A program made the translations under genes and the position numbers. Below, in pieces: positions 43,001 through 51,336 of a stretch of DNA of 64,000 bases. The DNA is from Zoogloeaceae bacterium (GTDB lineage Bacteria; Pseudomonadota; Gammaproteobacteria; Burkholderiales; Rhodocyclaceae): contig JACKMC010000005.1 of the NCBI GenBank assembly GCA_024235595.1, forward strand, positions 186,001 to 250,000. The letters are read 5' to 3'. How positions within the stretch are numbered: the stretch's first letter is position 1; every line of letters begins with the position of its first letter. A model generated the notes under the pieces. The model saw nothing but the letters and a program-made list of their open reading frames with translations, did no database searches and was not told where the DNA came from.

Positions 43001-45950
43001 ACTGGCCAGCGTGGTCATCCATGCCGATGGCAGGCTTCGTGGCGAGCCATCGGTGCTGATGAAGAATCGGCGCGGACAGTCCGGCCTGTGGGGCTATGCC
43101 ATTTCCGGCGATCTGCCGATCGTGCTGTTGCAGATCATGGATGCCACCCACATCGACCTGGTCCGGCAACTGGTGCAGGCCCATGCGTACTGGCGCCTGA
43201 AAGGCCTGGTGGTCGACCTGGTGATCTGGAACGAAGACCACGCCGGCTACAGGCAGCAACTGCAGGAGCAGATCATGGGCCTGATCGCCTCGGACGTCGG
43301 GGCGAGCGTGATCGACCGGCCAGGGGGCATCTTCGTACGGCCAGCCGAGCAGATCTCGAGCGAAGACCGGGGCTTGCTCGAATCGGTTGCCCGCGCGGTG
43401 ATCACCGACAGCCGGGGAACGCTGGCGGAGCAGCTCGACCATCATCGTCCGGCAGAGCCGCGCATCCCCTTGCTCACCCCGGCCAGCACGCTGCCGCCGC
43501 CGGCTCTGACGCAACGGACACCGGAACGCGAGGCGCTGATCCTCGACAACGGGCTGGGCGGCTTCAGTGCCGACGGGCGTGAGTATGTAATCCGGCTCAC
43601 CCCCGGTCGCGTCACGCCGGCGCCGTGGGTCAACGTCCTCGCGAATCCGCATTTCGGCTCGCTCGTTTCCGAAAGTGGCTCGGCCTACACCTGGAGCGAG
43701 AACGCCCATGAGTTCCGCATCACGCCGTGGCACAACGACCCGGTCAGTGATTCGGGGGGCGAGGCCTTCTACCTGCGCGACGAGGAATCCGGCCGCTTCT
43801 GGTCGCCGACGCCCTTGCCGGCCGGCGCCGGCGAGTCATTCGTGATTCGCCACGGCTTCGGCTACAGCGTCTTCGAGACCCGGGTGGACGGTATCTGCTC
43901 GTCACTGTGGGTCTATGTGGCGGCGGACGCGGCAGTGAAGTTCTCGGCACTCAGGATCCGCAACGAATCCGGTCGGCCGCGGCGGCTTTCGGCAACCGGC
44001 TATGTCGAGTGGGTGCTTGGGGATCTGCGGGCCAAGTCGGCGATGCACGTGAGCACCAATATCGACGCGCGCAGTGGCGTGCTCCAGGCCAGAAACTTCT
44101 ACAACACCGAGTTCGCCCGGCGCGTCGCCTTCTTCGATGTTGACGACCGGGCGCGCAGCGTGACCGGCAGCCGCGTCGAGTTCATCGGTCGCAACGGGAC
44201 CCTTGCCAATCCCGCGGCGATGCGGCGGGAGCGCCTGTCCGGCAAGGTTGGTGCCGGTCTCGACCCGTGTGCGGCGATCCAGGTCGGCGTCGAGCTGGCC
44301 GAGGGCGAGGAGCGCGAGGTGGTGTTCCGCCTCGGTGTGGGGCGCAATGCCGACGAGGCCCGCGAGCTCGCGCTGCGTGAGCGCGGCGCAGCGGCAGCAC
44401 GTGATGCGCTCGAGGCGGTGCAGATCCACTGGCGGCGGACGCTCGGCGCGGTGCAGGTGGAAACCCCCGACCCCGCGGTCGACGTGCTGGTCAATGGCTG
44501 GCTGGTGTACCAGATCATGACCTGCCGGCTGTGGGGGCGTAGTGGCTTCTATCAATCGGGCGGGGCCTTCGGTTTCCGCGACCAGTTGCAGGACGTGATG
44601 GCCCTGGTCCATACCCAGCCCCGGCTGGTGCGCGAGCAGCTGCTGTTGTGTGCAAGCCGGCAGTTCGAGGAAGGCGACGTTCAGCACTGGTGGCATCCTC
44701 CGTCCGGCCGGGGTGTGCGCACCCGCTGCTCGGACGACTACCTGTGGCTCCCGCTGGTGGTGAGCCGCTATGTGCTGTGCACGGGCGACACCGGTGTGCT
44801 TGATGACACCGCGTCCTTCCTGCAGGGTCGGCCGGTCAATCCCGAGGATGACTCCTACTACGACCTGCCGGGCGGCTCCAGCGAGGTGGAAAGCCTTTAC
44901 CAGCACTGCGTCAGGGCTATCCGCCACGGGCTGCAGTTCGGTCGTCACGGTCTGCCGCTGATCGGCTCCGGAGACTGGAACGACGGAATGAACCTGGTGG
45001 GCATAAAGGGCCAGGGCGAGAGCGTCTGGCTGGGCTTCTTCCTGTGCACCGTGCTGACCCGGTTCGCCCAGGTGGCGCAGATGCACGACGACCCGTCGTT
45101 CGCCCTGATGTGCCGGGAGGAATGTGGGCGCTTGCAGCAGAACATCGAGCGGCATGCATGGGATGGCGGCTGGTACCGCCGGGCCTGGTTCGACGATGGC
45201 ACACCGCTGGGGACTGCCTCGAGCAGCGAATGCCGCATCGATTCGATCTCGCAAAGCTGGTCGGTGTTGTCGGGCGCCGGCGATGCAGCGCGTTGTCGCG
45301 ATGCCATGAAGGCCGTGGATGAGCACCTCGTTCGTCGCGCCGATGGGCTGATCCAGCTTCTCGATCCGCCCTTCGATACTTCAAGCCTCAATCCCGGCTA
45401 TATCCGGGGCTATGTTCCGGGGGTGCGGGAAAATGGCGGGCAGTACACGCATGCGGCCATCTGGGCGGCGATGGCCTTCGCGGCGCTTGGCGAGCGCGAG
45501 CACGCCTGGGCGCTGACCAGCATGATCAACCCGGTGAATCACGCCCGAACCGAGGCGCAGCTCGCCGTCTACAAGATCGAGCCTTATGTCATGGCCGCCG
45601 ATGTCTATGCGGTCGCGCCGCATACCGGTCGAGGCGGATGGAGCTGGTATACCGGTGCCGCCGGCTGGATGTATCAGCTGGTGCTGGAATCCCTGCTGGG
45701 TGTGCGTCGCGAAGGCGACAGGCTAAGGCTTGCGCCCTGCATTCCGGCCGACTGGAAGGGCTTCACGATCCACTATCGTTACTTCGAAACGACCTATCGC
45801 ATCACGGTTTCGCAGTCGCCTGCGGGGGCGCAGGGTGCCCAGCGGCCGGTCGGGCTGAGGGTGGACGGCGTGGTGCAGCCGGGCATGGAAATCCCGCTGG
45901 TCGACGACCGCCAGGATCACCGGGTCGAGCTCGGCGTGGTGGCGCAGTGA
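37068..45950 (+). CDS. ndvB: Cyclic beta-1,2-glucan synthase (NdvB/ChvB type)
   Basis: A 2960-aa inner-membrane enzyme that builds beta-1,2-glucan from UDP-glucose, cyclises it by GH94 phosphorolysis and delivers it to the periplasm for osmoprotection and envelope function. Membrane segments lie at ~421-485, ~850-898 and ~981-1024. The glycosyltransferase (GT84) region has LDTDTQLPRD (Asp652/Asp654) and RRRRWIRGDWQLLGWL. The glycoamylase-like domain has FMAHHQGMSLLAL (His1590). The C-terminal GH94 domain has GFRDQLQDVMAL and GSGDWNDGMN (catalytic Asp2639 region) and HAAIWAAMAFA. I chose TTG 37068 because AGAGGAG lies 7 nt upstream and homology to the family begins here. The frame stays open back to 35406 only as an antisense shadow of the SRPBCC and LolA-like genes. 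Confidence 0.93.
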   Translation: MKNGTRLGEQLRRVKARLQAGISGPAPTLEKAPLRAELFSAEQMELHGKALAASHRLAPSGRPDELLPRLAANESVLVEVCALLTSAAAEKSRIAPAGDWLLDNFYLIEEQIRTAKRDLPKGYSRELPRLAEGPSAGRPRVYDIALESISHGDGRVDTETLGRFVAAYQRVTALKLGELWAIPIMLRLAVIENLRRVSVRISAGWVERSRAASWADKMMEAVQNDPKSLILVVADMARSNPPLTGPFVAELVRRLQGRGPALALPLSWIEERLSEAGLATIQLVQSESQQQAADQVSVSNSIGSLRVLGAVDWREFVEAMSLVEQTLREDPADAYARMDFASRDLYRHATERIAKLGRLSECEVARKAVELADAATVDRAAGGDDRATHVGYYLIGEGLPALERAAQVRLSGVASLRRAAERLPLLTYLGSIALLTVGIAAGLLAQVLGAGLAAWVVLPLGILSLLIGSQLAVALVNWLATLLVVPRPLPRMDFGRGIPGHSRTLVVVPTMLASEQGIENLVEALEVRFLANQDESLHFALVSDFLDAQQETMPGDAALVERARARVEELNLKYGRREAQGGSDIFYLFHRPRLWNPQERVWMGYERKRGKLEALNALLRSDRRGGRPAEDFSLVVGDTAILSTVKYVITLDTDTQLPRDVARQFVGAMAHPLNRPRYDRQKRRVTAGYGILQPRVAVSLPCTNRSLYARLYGGDAGIDPYTRAVSDVYQDVFGEGSFVGKGIYDVDAFEQALGGCFPENRILSHDLIEGCYARSGLLSDVMVYEDFPARYSADVSRRRRWIRGDWQLLGWLSDSVPGVLKGPVDAGMDAHRLLNPLSPLSKWKLIDNLRRSLVPPALTLLLVLGWGLFASPGWWTLSLIGILLLPAICAALLDLLRKPDEVLVRQHFGAVWDTVLRRLVQFGFELACLPYEAFYSLDAVARTVWRTTVSKRRRLEWKPSSEVERELAGRGGELGASLRAMWVAPAIAVTSAMLLASTNPGALLVAAPLLLLWLLSPVIGWWISRPLRHREAILGAEQRRFLHSLARRTWEFFDHFVDADNNWLPPDNYQEYRIASVAHRTSPTNMGLALLANLSAYDFGYIPLGKLVERSTKALHTMDGLERYRGHFYNWYDTRTLTVLPPRYISSVDSGNLAGHLLTLRAGLTVLGDELIFRSKLFDGLGDTLGILVETVGGAAPAGRADSEATVAFQRALASAAATPPGSLEAAHECLLLLKRAAGDLLVATENHPDVLIEGAPAHEAEQWAGALGRQCRAAIDELLLLAPWLSLPPPPPEVEGELGALGALGPVPTMRGLAGLAKALGPAISHSIASARTPGALAWLTDLQQAVGEGSRRATDMIVAIDRLAVRSGELANMEYEFLYDKERHLLAIGYNVTERRVDSSFYDLLASEARLCSFVAIAQGQLPQENWFALGRQLTATGGAPVLLSWSGSMFEYLMPLLVMPCYEKSLLDQTCIGAVMRQIEYGRQRGVPWGISESGYNTVDVQLNYQYRAFGVPGLGLKRGLADDLVIAPYASVMALIVAPEAACLNLQRLAAEGFVGRYGFFEAIDYTPVRLRRDHPREIVRAFMAHHQGMSLLALAYRLLDRPMQRRFASDRLFQAVMLLLQERIPRPTALFSHTARLADMHVAESLSAAPIRVFSNPDTPIPEVQLLSNGRYHVMVTNAGGGYSRWNELAVTRWYEDGTCDNRGAFCYVRDVTSGAFWSVAHQPTLRKPSRYEAIFSEGRAEFRRRDALDAVGGAGYGEGEIETYTEIVVSPEDDIELRRVRITNRSRSRREIEVTSYAEVVIAPPATDALHPAFSNLFVHTEILPERGAILCTRRPRSVGERAPWMLHLMVVHGAPCGEVSFETDRARFIGRTRSTVAPQAMTDQAGLSGSDGSVLDPIVAIRNRVMLEPDQAVTVDIVSGMAESRDVAVCLVEKYRDRHLADRVFELTWTHSQVVLQQLNASEADSQLYARLASVVIHADGRLRGEPSVLMKNRRGQSGLWGYAISGDLPIVLLQIMDATHIDLVRQLVQAHAYWRLKGLVVDLVIWNEDHAGYRQQLQEQIMGLIASDVGASVIDRPGGIFVRPAEQISSEDRGLLESVARAVITDSRGTLAEQLDHHRPAEPRIPLLTPASTLPPPALTQRTPEREALILDNGLGGFSADGREYVIRLTPGRVTPAPWVNVLANPHFGSLVSESGSAYTWSENAHEFRITPWHNDPVSDSGGEAFYLRDEESGRFWSPTPLPAGAGESFVIRHGFGYSVFETRVDGICSSLWVYVAADAAVKFSALRIRNESGRPRRLSATGYVEWVLGDLRAKSAMHVSTNIDARSGVLQARNFYNTEFARRVAFFDVDDRARSVTGSRVEFIGRNGTLANPAAMRRERLSGKVGAGLDPCAAIQVGVELAEGEEREVVFRLGVGRNADEARELALRERGAAAARDALEAVQIHWRRTLGAVQVETPDPAVDVLVNGWLVYQIMTCRLWGRSGFYQSGGAFGFRDQLQDVMALVHTQPRLVREQLLLCASRQFEEGDVQHWWHPPSGRGVRTRCSDDYLWLPLVVSRYVLCTGDTGVLDDTASFLQGRPVNPEDDSYYDLPGGSSEVESLYQHCVRAIRHGLQFGRHGLPLIGSGDWNDGMNLVGIKGQGESVWLGFFLCTVLTRFAQVAQMHDDPSFALMCREECGRLQQNIERHAWDGGWYRRAWFDDGTPLGTASSSECRIDSISQSWSVLSGAGDAARCRDAMKAVDEHLVRRADGLIQLLDPPFDTSSLNPGYIRGYVPGVRENGGQYTHAAIWAAMAFAALGEREHAWALTSMINPVNHARTEAQLAVYKIEPYVMAADVYAVAPHTGRGGWSWYTGAAGWMYQLVLESLLGVRREGDRLRLAPCIPADWKGFTIHYRYFETTYRITVSQSPAGAQGAQRPVGLRVDGVVQPGMEIPLVDDRQDHRVELGVVAQ

Positions 45951-46108
45951 GATCCGCAGGCCTTCCCGGCGTGCGCAGGGCCGCCCCCGCCAATGCAGAA
46001 CCTCGAATCGGGCATCGAAACGCCCGTGATTGTGAACTGGAAGTAGAAGCGGAAGCCCTTCCTTGGGCGGCGCTACGCTCGATGCGAGGCGGGCTTTCCG
46101 TGCCCACA

Positions 46109-46505
46109 TGCGGCGCCAGGCGGTCTGTGCAGGCGCTGCAATGGGGCCGCCCTGTTGCTCGGGGGCGTGGTGAGCGCGGCGGTACCGAGGGAAGATCTTG
46201 GCCTGGCCCAGGGACCCGCGACCTGTGATGGGGGAAAAGGCACCTACAAGTACGTTGCCACGTGCAAAGCGCGTGGCGTGTCGCGGCAGTATCAGGTGAA
46301 TTCGGGCAATCATTGCCAACTCGGCGGAACCGTTTGCGGCGTGAGTTCGAAGACCTGCTATACGACCTGCACGGCAAGCTGCGAGAGCCGCGCGCCGGTC
46401 AGTGCCTGCCAGGCGGGCAGGGGCGGGGCGTGGATCCGGGGCTACGCGACCGACTATTCGGGCTGCCAGCGAATCGTTGCGCGCGGTCCCGGCCCCTGCC
46501 AGTGA
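46109..46505 (+). CDS. Small Cys-rich secreted protein, possible frameshift in signal peptide
   Basis: From 46155 the frame encodes ~100 residues with eleven cysteines in a regular pattern (CDGGKGTYKYVATCKARG ... CQLGGTVCGVSSKTCYTTC ... CQAGRGGAW), and no family I recognise. It is preceded by ALLLGGVVSAAV, half of a signal peptide. An ATG at 46109 reads MRRQAVCAGAAMG in another frame; adding one G to the GGGG at 46143-46146 would join both into a normal signal peptide. So either the gene is frameshifted here or it uses TTG 46155. Probably exported and disulfide-rich; function unknown. Confidence 0.55.
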
Positions 46506-46529
46506 CCGACGGCAGCTGCGCGCCTGGTT

Positions 46530-47261
46530 CTAGTTTTGGTGCCTGGCTGCGCCCGCGTGTGGCGCCGCCCGGTATCGCTCGATCATCTTCAGCGAATTCG
46601 AATAGCCATGGCGGATCTGCTCGTCATCGTAGCGATGCTGCGTGCCGACCGGGCATGCGATTCGCGCGACGCAGCCTGCCGCGCAGCGCGAGGCAGGCGT
46701 GCGCCGATAGGCGATGCATCTTTCGAGATCGAAGTCGCCGTCGCTCATGGCAGCCGCGGGGCAGGCCATGATGCAGGGCTTGCCGGCGCAGCCTTGGCAG
46801 GGAGAGGGACTGTGCCGGGCTTCGGTGACCGGTAGCGCGGTGTCGGCCAGCAAGGCGACGCGGTAGGCGAACCAGCTGCCCCAATCCTGATTGATCCCGA
46901 CCTTGAAGGGGCTGGGGTGGTGCCAGCCGGCGAGCTGGCCCAGCCCTTGCAGGTCGAGCGGCGCATCGCCCGGGTAGAGCGTCAAGCGGGGGGCCTTGCC
47001 GAACTGCTCGGCGAACCAGGTGTGCACCGCGTGCAGGCTGAAGTCGTCGATCGGATCACTGCCGGCGAGCCCTGCAGCCTTGACCGCGGCCCACAGCGCC
47101 GGCCCGGCGTTGCCGATCAGGATCAGTTGTCGATAGCCATGCAGCCCACCGCTCGAGGCGCCGAGACACGAGCGCATTGCGCCTGGCAATCGGTCCAGCT
47201 CGAACACCGCCTGGAGGTTGAGGCCGACACCATCGAGCGCGCTGAAAACGCCCCCACTCAC
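46530..47261 (-). CDS. QueG-like 4Fe-4S ferredoxin-type protein
   Basis: 243 aa. The C-terminal part carries ferredoxin-type clusters: CQGCAGKPCIMACP, then CIAYRR, CAAGC and ACPVGTQHRYDDEQIRHGYS. The N-terminal ~150 residues (GNAGPALWAAVKAAGLAG, WHHPSPFKVGINQDWGSWFA) resemble the cobalamin-side domain of epoxyqueuosine reductase QueG in a shortened form. QueG itself is ~350 aa, so this is a relative of unknown substrate. GTG 47261 overlaps the thioredoxin stop (GTGA), showing translational coupling. A truncated copy of its 3' end lies at 35040-35285. Confidence 0.75.
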   Translation of the reverse strand: MSGGVFSALDGVGLNLQAVFELDRLPGAMRSCLGASSGGLHGYRQLILIGNAGPALWAAVKAAGLAGSDPIDDFSLHAVHTWFAEQFGKAPRLTLYPGDAPLDLQGLGQLAGWHHPSPFKVGINQDWGSWFAYRVALLADTALPVTEARHSPSPCQGCAGKPCIMACPAAAMSDGDFDLERCIAYRRTPASRCAAGCVARIACPVGTQHRYDDEQIRHGYSNSLKMIERYRAAPHAGAARHQN

Positions 47262-47590
47262 GGCGCACCCTCGATCGCGGCGAGTGCGGCTTCGATCTCG
47301 GCGGCGCTGCCGGGGCGTACCAGGCGGGCGACTTCCTGGCCCTCGCGAAGAAAGATCAGGGTCGGCCACAGGCGCACCGCAAAGCTGCGGCCGAGGCGTC
47401 GGCCGGGGCCGTCTTCCACCCGGATGTGGTGCACCTGGGGATGGCGGGGCAGCGCATCCGCGAGCAGCGGTGCGGCCGCGCGGCAGTGGCTGCACCAGTT
47501 GGTGCCGAAGTCGAGCAGGGTGGGCTGCTCGAGCGCTTCGACTTCGCTGCGGGTGAGGGGTTTGTCGGTGTAAGGGTGTGGCTGGCTCAT
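47258..47590 (-). CDS. Thioredoxin-family protein
   Basis: 110-aa single thioredoxin fold without signal peptide. The redox motif is NWCSHCRAAAP (Cys33, Cys36); Cys-Ser-His-Cys differs from classical WCGPC. The cis-Pro loop is RLWPTLIFLREG. ATG 47590 starts just before the fold. It is coupled to the QueG-like gene, so it may keep that protein's cysteines or substrate reduced (inference). Confidence 0.85.
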   Translation of the reverse strand: MSQPHPYTDKPLTRSEVEALEQPTLLDFGTNWCSHCRAAAPLLADALPRHPQVHHIRVEDGPGRRLGRSFAVRLWPTLIFLREGQEVARLVRPGSAAEIEAALAAIEGAP

Positions 47591-47700
47591 GAGCGGCAGG
47601 GGCGTCGGGGAACGAGGTCGACAGCATAATTGATGCTGCCGAGTCGCGCCGATGCCGTCCATTGCGCCGCGGGATCAATGCCGCGGTTGATCCGCGCCGC

Positions 47701-48110
47701 TCAGGCATGGGCAGGGACCGCTGCACCGGGTTCGACCTGGCGACGCTTGTCCTTGCCGATCCATGATGCCGAGAGCGCACTCGCCAGGACGGCGAACATC
47801 ACGCCGGCGCAGATCAGCCAGGATTCGCCGTTACCTACCTGCAGGTCGGTGGCGATGATAGGGTTAATGCCGCTGACAAAGCGAAGATGCTGGAGAACTG
47901 ATTGATGATCGACATCCGCACCATCAGCATGCTGCTGCCGATGTTCTTCATGAACCAGAGGCCGGCGAGGGCCGACAAACTGTTCTGCGCAATGCGGAAA
48001 TGGAAGCCGCGCGTGCCCTCGGCCGCGCACTCGAAGGGCATCAGCACCGCGCCCGTGATCCAGTGGGCCGGTGCGGATCGTGCCCGGGGCGGTCCGTTTG
48101 TCAGTGTCGA
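47701..48110 (-). pseudogene. Remnant of a membrane protein gene, frameshifted
   Basis: Two adjoining minus-strand frames give FRIAQNSLSALAGLWFMKNI followed, after a frame change near 47875, by FVSGINPIIATDLQVG and ESWLICAGVMFAVLASALSA, ending at 47701. Both pieces have membrane-segment character and appear to be the C-terminal end of one transporter-like protein; the upstream part is absent. I cannot name the family. Confidence 0.4.
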
Positions 48111-48970
48111 CCGTTGAGCTGGGCGCCCGCCTGGCGCAGGCAATCGGCCAGCCGTTCCGCGAGCTGCTGGTCGACGATGGGGGAGCAGATCATGTTCATC
48201 CTGAGGGCCGCCGTACTCCTCAGCAGGTGCCCGGGCATCGGGCGCATCTGCCTGGCTTGAACCAGCGACTCCGGCAGCAGGGATACCGCCAGCCCGGCAT
48301 GCACTGCGGCGGCCAGGTTCTCGAGCACTGGGCTGCCGAACACCTTGAGGTAGGGGATGCCGGCGCGTTTGAGCTCGCCGAGGCACAGATCCCGGACGAT
48401 GCAGTTGTCTTCGTAGAGGGCCAGCGGGAGCGGTTCCCGCTCCTCGAGTGCAATGCCTCTTGGCGCGCACCAGATCAGGCGCTCCGACCACAGCGGGAGC
48501 TCGTCCCGTGAATCCTCCTCGCCGGCGACGATCGCCATATCCAGCTCGCCCCGGTCGACCAGTTGGCGCAGATTGCGGCTGCGCTCGCAGACGATGCGGG
48601 CCTCCAGTTGCGGCAGTTCGCGCAGCAGGATCGGCATGAAACAGTTCAGGAAGTCCTGCGCGTAGTCGGTTGGAATGCCGAAGCCGATCTTGCCGGCAAG
48701 TTGGCGCCTGTCGAGCGCGGCCAGGGTCGCGTTGTTGAGGCGCAACAGCTGCTCGGCGTGACAGAGCAGGGTTTCACCAGCGTCGGTGAGCCTGATTCCC
48801 TGGTTGCTGCGCTCCAGCAGCCGCAGGCCGAGCTGCTCCTCGAGCCGCTTGAGCTGCATGCTGACCGCAGCCTGGGAGCGAAACACGGCGACGGCGGCCT
48901 TGTTCAGCCCGCCTTCCCGGACCACGATGCAGAATGTGCGCAGCAGTTCGAGATCGAGCAGGGAATCCAT
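48101..48970 (-). CDS. LysR-family transcriptional regulator
   Basis: 289 aa. N-terminal winged HTH (LRTFCIVVREGGLNKAAVAV ... SQAAVSMQLKRLEEQLG) and a LysR substrate-binding domain from ~residue 92. ATG 48970 has CGGAGG upstream; a longer frame from 49042 adds an unrelated tail. It is divergent from the MDR dehydrogenase gene at 49175 (204-bp gap), which is its likely target. Confidence 0.9.
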   Translation of the reverse strand: MDSLLDLELLRTFCIVVREGGLNKAAVAVFRSQAAVSMQLKRLEEQLGLRLLERSNQGIRLTDAGETLLCHAEQLLRLNNATLAALDRRQLAGKIGFGIPTDYAQDFLNCFMPILLRELPQLEARIVCERSRNLRQLVDRGELDMAIVAGEEDSRDELPLWSERLIWCAPRGIALEEREPLPLALYEDNCIVRDLCLGELKRAGIPYLKVFGSPVLENLAAAVHAGLAVSLLPESLVQARQMRPMPGHLLRSTAALRMNMICSPIVDQQLAERLADCLRQAGAQLNGRH

Positions 48971-49174
48971 GCGGCCTCCGGTTTCGTCCGGAACGGCCCG
49001 GAGGGGAACGCCCGACTGCGGGGAACGGGGTAGCTGGTTCATGTTTGTTGAATCGCTTGTTGATATTAATTCGTTTGCCTGAAGTATCTCGCCAATCTAA
49101 AGTGCGCGGCAAGGGGCAAGCTGGCCTCGAAACTCAATTCCACCCGAGCCGCGGGCTCGACGACAGAGAACGAG

Positions 49175-50287
49175 ATGAGCAATCGAACACTTCCTCAGAC
49201 CATGTCGGGGGTCCTGCTGGTCGGGCACGGCGGACTCGATCAGTTGCACTACCGGCAGGACTTGCCGCTGCCGCAAGCCGGGCCGGGCGAGGTGTTGATC
49301 AGGGTCGGTGCCGCCGGCGTGAACAACACCGATATCAATACCCGCATCGGCTGGTATTCGAAAGGCGTGACCGGGCAAACCAACAGCGGTGCGGCACAGG
49401 GCTTCGCAGAGGCCATCGATGACGATGCCAGCTGGTCGGGTATCCCGTTGCAGTTTCCGCGCATCCAGGGGGCCGACTGCTGCGGCGAGATTGTTGCCGT
49501 CGGCACCGGTGTGGATCCGGCGCGCATCGGCGAACGCGTCTTGGTGCGCAGCATGCAGCAGCCGGCTGGCGCTGCCGACCAGTTCGCCTGCATTACCTAT
49601 GGTTCGGAGTGCGATGGCGGCTTTGCCCAGTATTGCACCGCGCAGTCGACCGAGGCCTATCGCATCGACAGTGTGCTCAGCGATGTCGAGCTGGCCTCAT
49701 TCCCCTGCGCCTATTCCACCGCCGAAAACATGCTCGAGCGCGCGGGCCTGAAGGCTGGCGAGCGTGTGCTGGTCACCGGCGCCTCGGGCGGGGTGGGCTC
49801 GGCGGCGGTGCAGCTGGCGAAACGCCGTGGTGCCCATGTGATTGCCGTCTGCGGTGCCGCAAAGCGCGCCGAGATCGAACAACTGGGTGCCAACCGCGTC
49901 ATCGAGCGTGGCCACGGCCTGATTGCCGAACTGGGCCGCGATAGCGTGGAGGTGGTGGTGGACCTCGTCGCGGGGCCGCAGTGGACAGAGTTGCCCGACC
50001 TGCTGTGCCGCGGCGGTCGCTATGCGGTGGCGGGTGCGATTGGCGGACCGCTGGTCGAGCTCGATGTCCGTACCCTGTACCTCAAGGACCTGAGCTTTTT
50101 CGGCTGCACCTGGCAGCCGCGCAAGGTGTTCGAGAACCTGATCGGCTACATCGAACGGGGCGAGATACGTCCCGTGGTCTCGGGAATCTATCCCCTCGCC
50201 GAAATCGTGCCGGCCCAGCAGGATTTCATGGCCAAGAAATTCGTCGGCAAACTGGTGTTGCAGCCGTTTGTCCAGGGCGGCAGTTGA
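49175..50287 (+). CDS. MDR-type zinc-binding-family dehydrogenase / quinone oxidoreductase
   Basis: 370-aa medium-chain dehydrogenase. N-terminal GroES-like fold (GEVLIRVGAAGVNNTDINTR), then a Rossmann domain with VLVTGASGGVGSAAVQLAKR. No classical structural-zinc Cys cluster or catalytic Cys-His pair is evident where ADHs have them, so a quinone-oxidoreductase/enoyl-reductase-like activity on NADPH is more likely than alcohol oxidation. Paired divergently with the LysR regulator. Confidence 0.85.
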   Translation: MSNRTLPQTMSGVLLVGHGGLDQLHYRQDLPLPQAGPGEVLIRVGAAGVNNTDINTRIGWYSKGVTGQTNSGAAQGFAEAIDDDASWSGIPLQFPRIQGADCCGEIVAVGTGVDPARIGERVLVRSMQQPAGAADQFACITYGSECDGGFAQYCTAQSTEAYRIDSVLSDVELASFPCAYSTAENMLERAGLKAGERVLVTGASGGVGSAAVQLAKRRGAHVIAVCGAAKRAEIEQLGANRVIERGHGLIAELGRDSVEVVVDLVAGPQWTELPDLLCRGGRYAVAGAIGGPLVELDVRTLYLKDLSFFGCTWQPRKVFENLIGYIERGEIRPVVSGIYPLAEIVPAQQDFMAKKFVGKLVLQPFVQGGS

Positions 50288-50372
50288 ACCCGGCTGTTCC
50301 CCTCGCGACGAGAAGCTGGTGCTTCGTTGCCAGGCCCCTGCGATCTCATCCCTCCCCGCGCGGCGCATTTGC

Positions 50373-51239
50373 TCAGAAGCGGCGGGCAATCTGCCGCAGC
50401 ACGAGCTCGGCGCGCGCCGACAAGGGCCATTCGGCACGATGCAGGAGCCACAGCGTATCCACTACGGCGGGTTCTCCTTCGATTACCCGGATGGCCTCGG
50501 GCCTGGCGAAGGCCAGTCGCGCATAGCGCGGCAGCACGCTGAACCCCAGTCCGCGGGCCACGGGCTCGAGGATCAGGCCGATCTGGTTGGTGAAACCACG
50601 GCAGGGGAGATTGCGCACCCCGGGGGCGTCCGGAAAACGGCGGCTGAGCAAGCGCCCGGCCATGGCCTGGCCGTCCGGGTGGTCGATGAAGCCGAGACGC
50701 TCGAGATCGCTCCAGGCGCCGACCCGGGCGCCGGCCGGCGCCACCAGCTCCAGCGGTTCCTCGGCAAAGCGGGTCACGCCAAGGCGCGGGTCGTCGGGCT
50801 TGAGGGTCGCGAGGCCCAGCTCGAAGCGGTTCTCGAGCACCGCATCGAGTACCTCGCGGTCCGGCGCGAAGCGATGGCGAATGATCAGCCCCGGGTGGTC
50901 CTGCTGCAGTGAGAGCAGTTGAGGGTAAAGCGCCAGGCCGATGCTGCCGGGGCTGATCAGGCCGATCTCGCCGATCTCGGCCCGGTCTTGCGACAAGCGT
51001 TGCTGCAGGCGCTGGTCGGCGGCCCCGACCTCCGCACAGTAGTCGAGCAGCGCACGGCCCGCGGGGGTGAGCTCCAGCTTGCGTGGGCGGCGGATCAACA
51101 GCGGCCCCAGCCTTTCTTCGAGACGCTGTACATGCTGGCTGACGGCGGCCTGGGTGAGGTCAAGACGCTCGGCAGCGCGGGTAAAGCTGCGCTGCGCGGC
51201 GAGCGTCTCGAAGGTGCGCAGCCACTGAGGACTAAACAT
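50373..51239 (-). CDS. LysR-family transcriptional regulator
   Basis: 288 aa: HTH LRTFETLAAQRSFTRAAERL ... QAAVSQHVQRLEERLGPLL, then an effector-binding domain, of the ArgP/IciA-like length class. Divergent from the VOC gene at 51337 (97-bp gap). A perfect T-N11-A palindrome at 51249-51263 is 9 bp before its start. Confidence 0.92.
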   Translation of the reverse strand: MFSPQWLRTFETLAAQRSFTRAAERLDLTQAAVSQHVQRLEERLGPLLIRRPRKLELTPAGRALLDYCAEVGAADQRLQQRLSQDRAEIGEIGLISPGSIGLALYPQLLSLQQDHPGLIIRHRFAPDREVLDAVLENRFELGLATLKPDDPRLGVTRFAEEPLELVAPAGARVGAWSDLERLGFIDHPDGQAMAGRLLSRRFPDAPGVRNLPCRGFTNQIGLILEPVARGLGFSVLPRYARLAFARPEAIRVIEGEPAVVDTLWLLHRAEWPLSARAELVLRQIARRF

Positions 51240-51248
51240 AATGAAAAC

Positions 51249-51263
51249 TTATCGAAATGATAA
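51249..51263. promoter_or_regulatory. LysR-type operator (T-N11-A palindrome)
   Basis: TTATCGAAATGATAA, arms TTATC/GATAA. TATC-N5-GATA gives the classic LTTR T-N11-A box between the divergent LysR and VOC genes. Confidence 0.6.
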
Positions 51264-51336
51264 TCTGATGGTTGTATTCATTATGGCGTCGCAAGCCTAG
51301 ACTGGCTACTCCTTTCACCCGAACGAGGTTTCGCCC

